Positions 8,460 through 17,440 are shown, numbered from the stretch's first letter. The stretch: DNA of 60,277 nt from Methanosarcinaceae archaeon UBA470 (GCA_002508425.1 DAKU01000111.1:9129-69405), one strand, 5' to 3'. Numbers and translations are program-made. Notes: generated from the sequence alone by a model not told the origin.

Positions 8460-9758
8460 ATGAAATTATTTGGTTCATCCGGTATTAGGGGACTTGCAAA
8501 TAAAGAAATAACAGTTGATCTTGCCCTGAAAGTGGGATTGGCACTTGGCAGGTCCCATAAGTCTGCGGTCATTGGTAGAGACCCTAGAGTGTCCAGTGAA
8601 ATGATAGAATACGCACTCGTATCGGGACTTGTGTCGGCAGGTTGTGATGTTGTCAAAATCGGTGTTGTCACGACCCCTACACTTGCCTACGCTGCAAGAA
8701 AATATGAGTGTGGAGTAATGATCACTGCTTCTCACAATCCTGCTCCGTATGTGGGTATTAAGGTATGGAATCCTGATGGGATGGCATTCGATTCAGCACA
8801 GCAGGAAGAGATAGAACGTATCATAGAGCAGAAAGATTTCGTGGCTGTGCCATGGAATGAGATTGGTGATATCACCTCAGACAGTTCGGCCATAAAAGAT
8901 CATGCTGAACTTATCCTGAGCAATGTAAAGCCAGTTAAAATGCGAGTTGTTGTTGATTGTGGCTGTGCTGCAGGTAGCACTATCACTCCTTTCCTGCTTC
9001 GGCAAATGGGGTGTGAGGTAATTACTTTAAATGCTCAGCTTGATGGACATTTCCCGGCACGTAATCCGGAGCCAATTGAGGAAAATCTGTGGATGCTCAA
9101 AAAGGCTGTGAAGGAATTCGGTGCACGTGTTGGTATTGCTCACGATGGCGATGCTGATCGAATGATGGCAGTGGACGAGAACGGAGAGTTCGTTTCAGGA
9201 GATGAAATGCTTGCTATCTTTGCATTGCGTGAATGCAAAGATTCAGGAAAGCTTGTGGTGCCTGTAGATACTTCCATGATGGTGGCCGATTCCTTACCCC
9301 TTTCAGAAGTGGTTTATACGCGTGTAGGCGATGTCTACGTGGCGGAGGAGCTCAAGAAAGTAGGTGCAGATTTTGGTGGAGAACCTTCGGGAAGCTGGAT
9401 CTTCCCAAGAGTGTCATACTGCCCTGATGGTATCCTTGCAGCTGCGCTTCTTGTAGAAATGGTACAGGAAACCTCACTTGCAAAAATGCGTGCAGTACTT
9501 CCTAAATATCCGACTAAGAGGGGTACTCTTCCATGTGACAACATGGAAAAGGAAAGGGTCATGAAGGTCATTGCTGCAAAAATGAAGCAAATGGGCAAGG
9601 TTACAAATATTGATGGTGTACGCGTGGAAATGAAGGATGGATGGGTACTTATCAGACCCTCGGGCACAGAACCAAAGATAAGGATAACAGCTGAGTCTCG
9701 TGAAAATGTAGAAAATCTCTATTCAATGGCCGAGAAGATGGTAAAGGAGAATCTTTGA
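8460..9758 (+). CDS. glmM: Phosphoglucosamine mutase
   Basis: 432 residues of the alpha-D-phosphohexomutase family. It converts GlcN-6-P to GlcN-1-P between GlmS and GlmU. Visible motifs: catalytic phosphoserine loop TASHNPAP at about 92-99, metal-binding DGDADRM at about 230-236, sugar loop GGEPSG at about 305-310, and the C-terminal phosphate loop RPSGTEPKIR. It lies in the glm operon; its TGA overlaps the ATG of the second glmU-like gene. Assignment to glucosamine rather than mannose/glucose substrate rests on context. Confidence 0.93.
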   Translation: MKLFGSSGIRGLANKEITVDLALKVGLALGRSHKSAVIGRDPRVSSEMIEYALVSGLVSAGCDVVKIGVVTTPTLAYAARKYECGVMITASHNPAPYVGIKVWNPDGMAFDSAQQEEIERIIEQKDFVAVPWNEIGDITSDSSAIKDHAELILSNVKPVKMRVVVDCGCAAGSTITPFLLRQMGCEVITLNAQLDGHFPARNPEPIEENLWMLKKAVKEFGARVGIAHDGDADRMMAVDENGEFVSGDEMLAIFALRECKDSGKLVVPVDTSMMVADSLPLSEVVYTRVGDVYVAEELKKVGADFGGEPSGSWIFPRVSYCPDGILAAALLVEMVQETSLAKMRAVLPKYPTKRGTLPCDNMEKERVMKVIAAKMKQMGKVTNIDGVRVEMKDGWVLIRPSGTEPKIRITAESRENVENLYSMAEKMVKENL

Positions 9759-10951
9759 TGAAGGCAGTGATACTTGCAGCTGGTGAAGGTACAAGAATGC
9801 GCCCTCTTACCGTTGCACGGCCAAAGGTTATGCTGCCTTTGGCCAACAAGCCTATGCTCGAACACGTAGTACAGGCATGTATACAGGCAGGTATAAAGGA
9901 GTTTGTGATGGTGACAGGCTACAAGGAAGAGACCATCAAGGCATATTTCGGGGATGGGAACAAGTGGGGTGTACACATTGATTATGTCACACAGGAAAAA
10001 CAGCTTGGTACTGCCCATGCAATAGGTTGTGCGAGGAAGTATGTGGATGGGTGTTTTGTTCAGCTTAATGGTGACATGCTTGTAGATCCTCTGCATCTTG
10101 AAAAGCTCATAAAGCATAATGAAGCTGCCGTGATAAGTGTGAAGGCCGTTGAGAACCCTTCGGAGTTCGGTGTGATCGTTACAGAAGGCGATAAGGTTGT
10201 TCATATAATAGAAAAACCCCTTGATCCGCCGGCTAAAACCGTTAATGCAGGAATTTACCTGTTTGATCCTACTATCTTTGATTATATTGACAGGACACAG
10301 CCATCTTCGCGTAATGAATATGAAATTACCGATTCTATGCAGATGATGGTTAACGATGGCATACATGTGGGTTTTGAACCCCTTACCAATATCTGGCTGG
10401 ATGTGGGTAGACCCTGGGATATGCTGGATGCCAACAAGGCTCTGCTTGAAAAAATCAAATCCAAGTGTGAGGGTACTGTAGAACCTATGGCTACTTTACA
10501 TGGTGATGTGATAATAGGCGAAGGTACTATCATACGCAATGGCGCATATATAATTGGTCCAGTGGTAATAGGTAAGAATTGCGATATCGGTCCCAACTGT
10601 TTTATCAGACCATCCACTTCCATAGGCAATAATGTGCATATAGGTAATGGCGTTGAGGTGAAGAATTGTGTTATTATGGATGGCACCAAGATCGGGCACC
10701 TTACATATATTGGTGACAGTGTGGTTGGATACGGCTGTAATTTCGGTGCAGGTACCAAGGTTGCAAATCTTCGCCATGATGGTAAGACCATTAAGTCGGT
10801 TATCAAAGGTAAGAGAGTGGACACAGGTCGCAGGAAGCTTGGGGTCATCATGGGGGATGATGTCCATACCGGTATAAACACCAGTATTAATGTAGGTGTT
10901 GTCATTGAAAACGGTAGTGGCACCAAACCAGGTGAAGTCCTGATGCAATGA
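9758..10951 (+). CDS. glmU: GlmU-like bifunctional sugar-phosphate nucleotidyltransferase/acyltransferase (second copy)
   Basis: 397 residues with the same two-domain plan as the gene at 5387: nucleotidyltransferase (LAAGEGTRMRPLT, KVMLPLANKPMLEHV) and a hexapeptide-repeat beta-helix ending in GDDVHTGINTSINVGV. Here the canonical GEGTRMRPLT signature is intact. The start ATG overlaps the glmM TGA and has AAGGAGA 8 nt upstream. The two copies are clearly paralogous and bracket glmS and glmM. One may be the true GlmU and the other a glucose-1-phosphate thymidylyl/uridylyltransferase feeding surface glycans. The more canonical motif slightly favours this copy as the UDP-GlcNAc enzyme. Confidence 0.9.
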   Translation: MKAVILAAGEGTRMRPLTVARPKVMLPLANKPMLEHVVQACIQAGIKEFVMVTGYKEETIKAYFGDGNKWGVHIDYVTQEKQLGTAHAIGCARKYVDGCFVQLNGDMLVDPLHLEKLIKHNEAAVISVKAVENPSEFGVIVTEGDKVVHIIEKPLDPPAKTVNAGIYLFDPTIFDYIDRTQPSSRNEYEITDSMQMMVNDGIHVGFEPLTNIWLDVGRPWDMLDANKALLEKIKSKCEGTVEPMATLHGDVIIGEGTIIRNGAYIIGPVVIGKNCDIGPNCFIRPSTSIGNNVHIGNGVEVKNCVIMDGTKIGHLTYIGDSVVGYGCNFGAGTKVANLRHDGKTIKSVIKGKRVDTGRRKLGVIMGDDVHTGINTSINVGVVIENGSGTKPGEVLMQ

Positions 10952-10961
10952 TGGTGGTTCA

Positions 10962-12302
10962 GTGACCTCTGAAAGCACAGCAATGAGCAGGCTTAAAGAG
11001 CTTGCAGCAAAAGCTGCTGATGTGATATCTGGACATAAATACGTGCGCCTCATATCTCATAATGATGCTGATGGCCTTACGTCGGCAGGCATAATGTGCC
11101 GGGCTCTTATGAGAAAAGGCATACGTTTCCAGACTACTATCGCAAGCAGACTCGCCCAGGATACTATTGATGCCGTCAAGAGCAGTGTTTCTGCAGGTGA
11201 CCTTGTTGTGTTCTGTGATATGGGCAGCAGCCATGCAGAGCTTATCAGGCAGATCGAAAATGATGTCATAGTTATTGATCATCACATGCCAGTGGGAGAT
11301 TCCTCAGCAAAGGTAGCTGTAAATCCTCATTACACTGGTATTGATGGAGCCATATATCTCTCAGCTTCAGGCACTACCTATCTGGTAGCAAAGGAGATGG
11401 ATCCGGACAATGTAGATCTTGCCGGACTGGCAATTGCAGGTGCTGTCGGAGATAAACAGCTCTTTGAAAGTGCAAATCTTCACATACTGGAGGAAGCTGT
11501 ACAGGCAGGTGTGGTTTCTGTCAAAAAAGGATTTAAGGTCGGCGATGGTGATATTGCGGATGTGCTTGAATACACGCCTGAACCTTATCTGGATATCACA
11601 GGTGACAGAAAGAAGATACATGATTTCCTTGATATCCTTGGTGTCAAAGGAATATTGAGTGAGATGCCCCAGGCGGATCTCAAGAAAATTACTTCTTCTA
11701 TTGCACTCAAGCTTGCTAAGCATGCAAGCCCTGAAGCTGTGGATGCAGCCATAGGAGATGTGCATTATCTTGATAAAGAGCTAATAAAGAATGTTTACGA
11801 TTTTGTTGCCATTCTCAATACATGCGGAAAGCTTGAAAAAGCCGGATTAGCCTTGTCGATGTGTATGCAGGATTCTTCTGTTGTAGAGGACGCGCGCCAG
11901 TTGATGGTCGAATACCAGAGGTCCATAGTTGCCAATATAAAGCAGGCCGAAGGAATGCTGCAGCAAGGAAAGAATATCTGGTATCTTGTAGCTAAGAATA
12001 TGGACAACACAGGAATGATAAGCAGTACTGTGGTACGGTATATGCACTCCGGGAAACCCTGTATCGCAACTAATGAAGTAGAAGGCATTGTCAAAGTCTC
12101 GGGTAGGGGTACGCGGGCCTTGATAAGTAAAGGTCTTGACCTTGCTTATGCAATGAGAGAAGGGGCTTTGGCTGTGGGTGGCCAGGGGGGAGGTCATAAT
12201 ATCGCATCAGGAGCTTCTATTCCACCAGGTAGGGTACAGGAGTTCATTGATATCGTAGATGGTATAGTGGGGCAGCAACTGGGTGAGAAGGCAGCTGATT
12301 AA
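10962..12302 (+). CDS. Archaeal RecJ-like DHH/DHHA1 phosphoesterase
   Basis: 446 residues. DHH domain motifs run in order: HNDADGLTSAG (about 34-44), VVFCDMGSS, VIDHHMP (DHH motif) and AGAVGDKQ. The C-terminal DHHA1 motif is GGQGGGHNIASGASIP near residue 410. These fit the archaeal RecJ homologues (GAN/RecJ), manganese-dependent 5'-3' nucleases that associate with the GINS-MCM replisome; some homologues have lost activity, but the acidic metal ligands are all present here. The start is GTG with GGTGG upstream, 10 nt after glmU. The next gene, pcc1, starts 2 nt after its stop, an arrangement common in euryarchaea. Confidence 0.85.
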   Translation: MTSESTAMSRLKELAAKAADVISGHKYVRLISHNDADGLTSAGIMCRALMRKGIRFQTTIASRLAQDTIDAVKSSVSAGDLVVFCDMGSSHAELIRQIENDVIVIDHHMPVGDSSAKVAVNPHYTGIDGAIYLSASGTTYLVAKEMDPDNVDLAGLAIAGAVGDKQLFESANLHILEEAVQAGVVSVKKGFKVGDGDIADVLEYTPEPYLDITGDRKKIHDFLDILGVKGILSEMPQADLKKITSSIALKLAKHASPEAVDAAIGDVHYLDKELIKNVYDFVAILNTCGKLEKAGLALSMCMQDSSVVEDARQLMVEYQRSIVANIKQAEGMLQQGKNIWYLVAKNMDNTGMISSTVVRYMHSGKPCIATNEVEGIVKVSGRGTRALISKGLDLAYAMREGALAVGGQGGGHNIASGASIPPGRVQEFIDIVDGIVGQQLGEKAAD

Positions 12303-12304
12303 AG

Positions 12305-12538
12305 ATGAGGATACGAACTACTATAACAATGAAAAGTCCCCAGGCTTCACAGATAGCCGAGAAAGTAGCTTTTTCTCTTTCTCCCGATAATCTTTCTGGT
12401 ATGAGCACAGAAGTTGCTGAAGGAATGGCAACTATCAGTTTTAGTACTGAAAAGGTTACAACTCTCATTGCCACTGTGGATGATCTGCTTATGAATGCCA
12501 GGATAGCTGAAGAAGTGCTGGAAAAGGTAGACAAATGA
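12305..12538 (+). CDS. pcc1: KEOPS complex subunit Pcc1
   Basis: 77 residues, the usual size of archaeal Pcc1. The fold pattern (MRIRTTITMKSPQASQIAEKV, then TISFSTEKVTTLIATVDDLL and an amphipathic C-terminal helix) matches the small alpha/beta Pcc1 family. Pcc1 dimerises and bridges Kae1 in the KEOPS complex, which makes t6A37 in ANN-decoding tRNAs. It follows the RecJ-like gene by 2 nt and ends the operon, with a 7-bp hairpin 3 nt after the stop. Confidence 0.82.
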   Translation: MRIRTTITMKSPQASQIAEKVAFSLSPDNLSGMSTEVAEGMATISFSTEKVTTLIATVDDLLMNARIAEEVLEKVDK

Positions 12539-12541
12539 TCC

Positions 12542-12561
12542 TCAAAGGCAGTCTCCTTTGA
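12542..12561 (+). terminator. Hairpin after pcc1
   Basis: TCAAAGG / CCTTTGA inverted repeat with a 6-nt loop, 3 nt after the pcc1 stop. The T-tract is weak. It lies between convergent genes, so it may serve both directions. Confidence 0.45.
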
Positions 12562-12582
12562 ACATTTACTTACGATATAATT

Positions 12583-12771
12583 TCATTTCACCGGATTTTC
12601 CATCTCAATCACTTTCGCCACAGGAGCATTCTTTTTCACAGATTCTATTCCTTTCAGACAACCAGTCTTGCTGGCGTAGGTCTGACCTGTGGCTATTATC
12701 TCTCCGTTCCTTGCCCTCAATCTGAAACTGTATTTTCCGGTGTTATCGGTAAATACTTCGAACTTTGATAT
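12583..12771 (-). CDS. DUF1508 (YegP-type) small protein with a putative AUA start
   Basis: 62-residue reading frame not opened by any ATG, GTG or TTG. It reads SKFEVFTDNTGKYSFRLRA, then NGEIIATGQTYASKTGC, GIESVKKNAP and ends in AKVIEMENPVK. This is the single-repeat DUF1508/YegP fold, with the typical K-FEV start, FRL-A-NGE-I strand and C-GI-SVK-NA helix. Family members normally begin Met-(Ser/Ala)-Lys-Phe-Glu; here the equivalent codon is ATA at 12771. A perfect GGAGGTGA lies just upstream (12783-12776), with GGAGG 7 nt before the ATA, and a TGA closes the frame four codons further up. DUF1508 function is unknown. Alternatives are a recently inactivated gene or a sequencing error at the start codon. 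Confidence 0.7.
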   Translation of the reverse strand: MSKFEVFTDNTGKYSFRLRARNGEIIATGQTYASKTGCLKGIESVKKNAPVAKVIEMENPVK

Positions 12772-12958
12772 TTCATCACCTCCTCATTTTATTACTTACT
12801 CAGACAAAGCTACCGCTCAGATATTGCCAATTATAAGCTACAGCAGGTATAGCTAAGGTGCCCTCCTCCAAAAGCACTTCTTACCTCAAAAAAGGGTGAT
12901 TTGCATATTATAAAAAAGTTTCTTTTTAGGGGTATAAATACATAAAAAAGTGAGAAAT

Positions 12959-13552
12959 CTATCGTATTTTCTGCCACATGGCTTTATTCATATCGATCAT
13001 TTCTTTCTGCTTTTCCATGAGGGAACGTCGGTAAAGCAGAGCTGCTGGATGGTACAGTTTTATGAGATGTTTGCCCTCAGGTGTGATCACCGCTTCACCC
13101 CAGTCCAGCGAGGAAACGCTAAATGCCTGTTCTGCCGTGTTGCCCAGAAGTATGATTACATTAGGATTAAGTATCTCTATCTGGGCAAGCAGAAATGGTA
13201 TGCATGTCTTAAGCTCTTTTTGTGTTGGTTTTCTGTTATTCGGAGGTCGGCATTTTACCGTATTAATAATAGCATATTCGTTTTCATCAAGGTTCATGTA
13301 ATTGATAAGTCCATCCAGGACCTTACCCGCCCTGCCACAGAAAGGGATGCCAGCTTCATCTTCGTTCTTGCCTGGTGCTTCCCCGATAAAAACCACTTTT
13401 GGTCTTTCAGACCCTCTCATTATCACTTTATTGGTAGCATTCTCGTGTAACTGGCACCTTTTACATTCCAGTATTGTTAGTGTTATTCCTTTTAGTCCCA
13501 GTTTGACCAGTTCGCCCACGGTTAGAGTAGGTGCGTTGCAGTTTGTACTCAT
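12959..13552 (-). CDS. udg: Type-4 uracil-DNA glycosylase
   Basis: 197 residues. It removes uracil from DNA using a 4Fe-4S-stabilised family 4 UDG fold. Motif 1 is FIGEAPGKNEDEAG (about 56-69), followed by PFCGRAGKVLD; motif 2 is YHPAALL near 172. Four cysteines are placed as in iron-sulfur UDGs: the CKRC pair near 30-33, KCRPP near 101 and TCIPF near 117. The gene lies 1 nt downstream of the ketopantoate reductase gene on the same strand, so they form an operon. Confidence 0.93.
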   Translation of the reverse strand: MSTNCNAPTLTVGELVKLGLKGITLTILECKRCQLHENATNKVIMRGSERPKVVFIGEAPGKNEDEAGIPFCGRAGKVLDGLINYMNLDENEYAIINTVKCRPPNNRKPTQKELKTCIPFLLAQIEILNPNVIILLGNTAEQAFSVSSLDWGEAVITPEGKHLIKLYHPAALLYRRSLMEKQKEMIDMNKAMWQKIR

Positions 13553-13553
13553 T

Positions 13554-14477
13554 TTAATTACCCTTGGTCTTTAGATCTTCCATGAAATGTATCTGTGCGG
13601 TGATGAATGCATTATATGGTACATCTATGGAATATCCTTTTGCACGCTGCACTACTGCACCATTTAAGAATTCTATCTCTGTCTTCTTGCGGGCTGCAAG
13701 GTCCTGCAGCATGGAAGAATGATGTGCCCGTGTATTTGGTAGTTGATATTCTTTCAGGTATCTCAGATATTCAGTGGCATTATTCCAGGACAACTGAACC
13801 TTTTCAGCGGCAGTGATCATGAACGCTTCGTGTATCATTCGTTCTATTATGCTCCATGCATGTGTATTCTCCAATTTTCCATAGGGAACACCCATTATTG
13901 CTCCAAGCGGGTTCAATGCACAGTTGTAAAGGACTTTAGACCAGAGTGCTCCTTTTATATTACCTGTGGTAGACACAGGAACACCAGCTTGCTTTAGTGT
14001 GTCTGCAAGCTTCTGTATACTGTCATCCATGCCCGAAGGGAATCTGCCAAGCTGCATAGGGCCACTTTCCACGGATACGTGAACACTGGCATCGCCGGCC
14101 CATTCAAAACCTGTGATAATAGTGCCGCCTATAACGCTATCAGTGTATTCTGCAATTATCTCTTCATTCCCTATACCATTTTGGAGGCTTATTACTTCCC
14201 CACCTTTTATCACATCAGCGAACTGTTCACAAATGGATCTGGTAGCAGTGGACTTGGAGCTTATGAATATGTAATCAAAATTCCTGTCCTTTGGTATCTC
14301 TTCACCGCAACTGAAAAAGCTGATTTCTTCTCCCCAGATACCGGTCATTTTGAAACCTTTGGTCCTGATAATATCAGCATGTTTTTGTCTGCACACAGCG
14401 TGCACATCAGCAACCTTAGAAAGACGGGCTGCTAGGGACAGACCGACGGCACCTGCGCCTAATATCAATATATTCAT
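13554..14477 (-). CDS. panE: 2-dehydropantoate 2-reductase
   Basis: 307 residues. An N-terminal Rossmann domain opens with NILILGAGAVGLSLAARLS, and the C-terminal helical domain carries the family's conserved blocks (KVLYNCALNPLGAIMGVPYG with the catalytic-lysine region, and SSMLQDLAARKKTEIEFLNG). It reduces ketopantoate with NAD(P)H on the coenzyme A route. The ATG at 14477 is chosen because the nucleotide-binding strand starts directly after it and GTGATG lies 5 nt upstream; an upstream TTG at 14495 would add six residues. The stop is 1 nt before udg. Confidence 0.92.
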   Translation of the reverse strand: MNILILGAGAVGLSLAARLSKVADVHAVCRQKHADIIRTKGFKMTGIWGEEISFFSCGEEIPKDRNFDYIFISSKSTATRSICEQFADVIKGGEVISLQNGIGNEEIIAEYTDSVIGGTIITGFEWAGDASVHVSVESGPMQLGRFPSGMDDSIQKLADTLKQAGVPVSTTGNIKGALWSKVLYNCALNPLGAIMGVPYGKLENTHAWSIIERMIHEAFMITAAEKVQLSWNNATEYLRYLKEYQLPNTRAHHSSMLQDLAARKKTEIEFLNGAVVQRAKGYSIDVPYNAFITAQIHFMEDLKTKGN

Positions 14478-14563
14478 TATATCATCACACTTCAAGGCAT
14501 AATCCTGTTAGATAGAAATAATAAGGTGTGCAGTAAGGATAGATATGAAATAAGTTTTTTGCT

Positions 14564-14597
14564 CAACTGCTTTCCTTTTGGAAAGGTTAGGCAGCTG
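14564..14597 (+). other. Two-tier stem-loop upstream of serS
   Basis: Outer arms CAACTGC / GCAGCTG (6 of 7 pair) enclose TTTCC-TTTT-GGAAA. It lies about 140 nt before serS, in the 260-bp gap between the divergent panE and serS genes. Function unknown: it could be a 5'-UTR structure or the terminator of a lost transcript. Confidence 0.35.
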
Positions 14598-14737
14598 GTC
14601 CTTGAAAGGCTAGCGGGTTAAAAAATCCAGTTCATTGGTTTTGGATGGAAAATTAATAAAGGATGTAAACCTTTTTCCCTACTGAAAAGCTTACTTATTA
14701 TGCTGCTCTTCATTCACTATTACCGAGGAATAAATAA

Positions 14738-16246
14738 ATGGAATTGCATTTCACATTGAAAGTCTCTCTCCGGGCGAGTTCAGATGTTACTCCTGCTAAT
14801 GATATGATCGGGGAGTATTTAGAAGAGGCAAACAAGACCATACTCATCAAAGGTGCTTCTGATGGTTATGGAGCACAGGTTGTAGAATGGAGTACTAGCG
14901 GTAACAAGATAGACTTGCTGATAGAATCCGGAAGATATGTACGTGCTCATGATGCTCTCATGCGCATACGTAAGCCTTTGGCAGCAAAATTGGGAAAGGA
15001 GTTTCGTATAGGTCTTAGGGCAATAGAGGTGGAGTCATTTATTATCACCATGCCGGCGGAAAAACCCTTAAAGCAAATGAAGATACCTTACGTGAAGTCC
15101 ATAGAGTATGAGAATGGTGCAATACGGCTGTCTCTGGATGTGGGTGAGTCAGAGATAGAGAACAAGGTGCCTGACAGAATTCTTACCTTGATGGAAGATA
15201 AGATCCAGCAGCAATCCTATGGTGGTAAAGCTGAACACTGGCAATTGCTCTGGCAGAGCGAAAAGAAAGATCATAAGTTCTTTGATGATCCTACCCAGGC
15301 AATGTTAAAAGAGGGCTGGCTCAAGAGAGGTGCAAGCCGTGGCCAGTGGATACATGGACCACAGTCCACCCAGATGTTTAGGACCTTTGAGAAAATAGTG
15401 CTCGAGGAACTGTTGGGTCCGTTAGATTACAGGGAAATGATCTTCCCCAAGCTGGTGCCTTGGGAAGTCTGGCAGAAGTCAGGCCATGCGAAAGGTGTCT
15501 ACCCGGAGATATACTATGTATGCCCGCCTAAAACAAGGGATCCTGAGTACTGGGAAGAGGTCAGTGATTATTACAAGGTTACTCACGAGGTTCCCACTGC
15601 TCTTATTAAAGAGAAGATCGGTGAACCTATAGGCGGTATGTGCTATGCTCAATGTCCTCCTTTCTGGATGTACCTGCAGGGCGAGACCGTACCAACGGAT
15701 GAGTTCCCTATCAAGGTCTTTGACAGGTCGGGCACTTCTCACAGATATGAGAGTGGCGGTATTCACGGCATGGAACGTGTGGATGAATTCCACCGGATAG
15801 AGATCGTATGGCTTGGAACTAAGGAACAGGTCCTGGATTCTGCCAAGGAGCTGCATGAGAAGTATATGCACATATTCAATGAGATCCTTGAACTGGAATG
15901 GAGAAAGGCGTGGGTTACTCCCTGGTTCATGGCTCAAGAGGGTTTGACAGGTGTAGCTGCACAGACAGAGGCAGGTACTACTGATTATGAAGCTGTTCTA
16001 CCCTATAGGGGAGAGAATGGTGAGTGGCTGGAATTCCAGAATGTAAGCGTAAATGGAACCAAATATCCTTCTGGCTTTAATGTCAAATGCCAGTCAGGCG
16101 AGGAACTTTGGTCAGGATGTTCGGGAGTAGGTCTGGAAAGATGGTCTTCCGCGTTCTTTGCTCAGAAAGGTCTTAACCCTGCTAACTGGCCTGAAGAATT
16201 CGCAAAGCGTGTCGGGCAAATTTCAAAGGGTATACGCTTCCTGTAA
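14738..16246 (+). CDS. serS: Seryl-tRNA synthetase, methanogen type (SerRS2)
   Basis: 502 residues of the rare class 2 SerRS found mainly in methanogens, which uses an active-site zinc ion instead of the standard N-terminal coiled coil. The N-terminal alpha/beta tRNA-binding domain (1-165) is unlike canonical SerRS. The catalytic core has the GGMCYAQCPPFW zinc-ligand region (about 305), motif 2 in FDRSGTSHRYESGG through HRIEIVWLG, and motif 3 GCSGVGLERW near 463. It charges tRNA-Ser. The transcript is probably single, ending at a strong hairpin. Confidence 0.95.
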   Translation: MELHFTLKVSLRASSDVTPANDMIGEYLEEANKTILIKGASDGYGAQVVEWSTSGNKIDLLIESGRYVRAHDALMRIRKPLAAKLGKEFRIGLRAIEVESFIITMPAEKPLKQMKIPYVKSIEYENGAIRLSLDVGESEIENKVPDRILTLMEDKIQQQSYGGKAEHWQLLWQSEKKDHKFFDDPTQAMLKEGWLKRGASRGQWIHGPQSTQMFRTFEKIVLEELLGPLDYREMIFPKLVPWEVWQKSGHAKGVYPEIYYVCPPKTRDPEYWEEVSDYYKVTHEVPTALIKEKIGEPIGGMCYAQCPPFWMYLQGETVPTDEFPIKVFDRSGTSHRYESGGIHGMERVDEFHRIEIVWLGTKEQVLDSAKELHEKYMHIFNEILELEWRKAWVTPWFMAQEGLTGVAAQTEAGTTDYEAVLPYRGENGEWLEFQNVSVNGTKYPSGFNVKCQSGEELWSGCSGVGLERWSSAFFAQKGLNPANWPEEFAKRVGQISKGIRFL

Positions 16247-16255
16247 ATCTAATAT

Positions 16256-16283
16256 ATCGGTCAGTGTGCTGACCGATTTCTTT
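16256..16283 (+). terminator. Terminator of serS
   Basis: Perfect 9-bp arms ATCGGTCAG / CTGACCGAT with a 4-nt loop, then a short T-rich tract; 10 nt after the serS stop. Confidence 0.75.
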
Positions 16284-16421
16284 ATATAGGGACATGTATA
16301 GTATAGAGAGCCACTAATTAGGATCTATTCTATGTTACCGTTCTTAGGAACGAATGTACAGTGAAAAGATACATTATTCATATCATTTATCATAAGAATC
16401 CACATTGATCGGAGGAATTAC

Positions 16422-17009
16422 TTGGCAAGAAAAGTACAGAAAAAATTAGACAAATGGAAGTCAAAGTCCTGGTATAACATTGAAGCACCTGAGTTCATAG
16501 GCAGGCACAATATCGGCACCACTGTGGCAGAGGAACCTGCACAGCTTATTGGCCGTATTGTGGAGGCCACTGTTGGTGATCTAACCAACGATTACTCAAA
16601 GCACAACACTAAACTCAAGTTCAGGATCAACGATGTCAATGGGGATGTTGCACAAACCCGTTTCATCGGACACGAGATAACTACCGATTATCTGCGTTCC
16701 ATTGTCAAGAGGCAGACCTCCAGGATAGACACTAACCTTAAGGTCACTACCAAGGATGGTTACACGGTCAGAGTGAAGCCTATTTGCTTTACTGTCAAGA
16801 GGGCAAGGACCAGCCAGATCGAGGGTATCCGCGAGGTAATGGACAGGACTGTCAAGGAAAGAGCAACAGAGCTTAACTTTGAACAATTTGTAGAAGAAGC
16901 CATGATGGGCAAGCTCTCTGCTACTATTTACAGGAACGCAAAGAACATTTATCCGCTCAGAAGAGTAGAAATCAGGAAAACAGAGGTCGAAGGCGTACCA
17001 GCCGCATGA
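16422..17009 (+). CDS. rps3ae: 30S ribosomal protein S3Ae
   Basis: 195 residues, archaeal/eukaryotic S1e (S3Ae) family. Recognisable stretches are KKKLDKWKSKSWYNI at the N-terminus, FIGRHNIGTTVAEEP and GHEITTDYLRSIVKR. It is a small-subunit structural protein. The start is TTG at 16422, preceded by GGAGG 6 nt upstream; the next in-frame ATG would delete the conserved N-terminus. It stands alone, with a T-rich tract about 15 nt after the stop. Confidence 0.95.
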   Translation: MARKVQKKLDKWKSKSWYNIEAPEFIGRHNIGTTVAEEPAQLIGRIVEATVGDLTNDYSKHNTKLKFRINDVNGDVAQTRFIGHEITTDYLRSIVKRQTSRIDTNLKVTTKDGYTVRVKPICFTVKRARTSQIEGIREVMDRTVKERATELNFEQFVEEAMMGKLSATIYRNAKNIYPLRRVEIRKTEVEGVPAA

Positions 17010-17114
17010 CCCTGTTTTAATACTTTTTCCTGCTTGAGCCACAATAGCACAAGTCCTAATTTGCTTTTTATTTTAAGTTACTCATTTTGGCGATATTTTA
17101 TGTTATATCGTAAT

Positions 17115-17354
17115 TTATTTTGAATCTTGGGCAGAAGCATTGTATTCTTTTTGGATGAGTTCCATCATCTCTTCATTGGCATCAATAACAAACGCACCTA
17201 TGTAACCACAGTGTTTACAATGGTACAAGCCTTCCACTCCGCCTGCCTCAAAATATAGTTCAGGGCTGCCGCAGGTCGGACATACTTCAATAAGTACTTC
17301 ATTTGGTTGTATGTCCTCTATGAACTCTTCAGTTTCCATTTCTTCATCGTTCAT
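17115..17354 (-). CDS. Small zinc-ribbon protein
   Basis: 79 residues. An acidic N-terminus (DEEMETEEFIEDI) precedes a two-knuckle zinc ribbon, CPTCG then CKHCG about 20 residues later, and ends in an amphipathic helix. Such small archaeal zinc ribbons are common and their function is unknown. The ATG at 17354 is preferred to a TTG ten codons earlier because GGATG lies just upstream and the acidic start is typical. It lies 86 nt downstream of the DUF523 gene on the same strand. Confidence 0.75.
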   Translation of the reverse strand: MNDEEMETEEFIEDIQPNEVLIEVCPTCGSPELYFEAGGVEGLYHCKHCGYIGAFVIDANEEMMELIQKEYNASAQDSK

Positions 17355-17440
17355 CTTATCGCATCCTTCTCTTTTCCTCAACAACCCTCATTCCCACATA
17401 TTACAGAGGGTCAGTTTTCTATATCTATATTTCCTCTACC

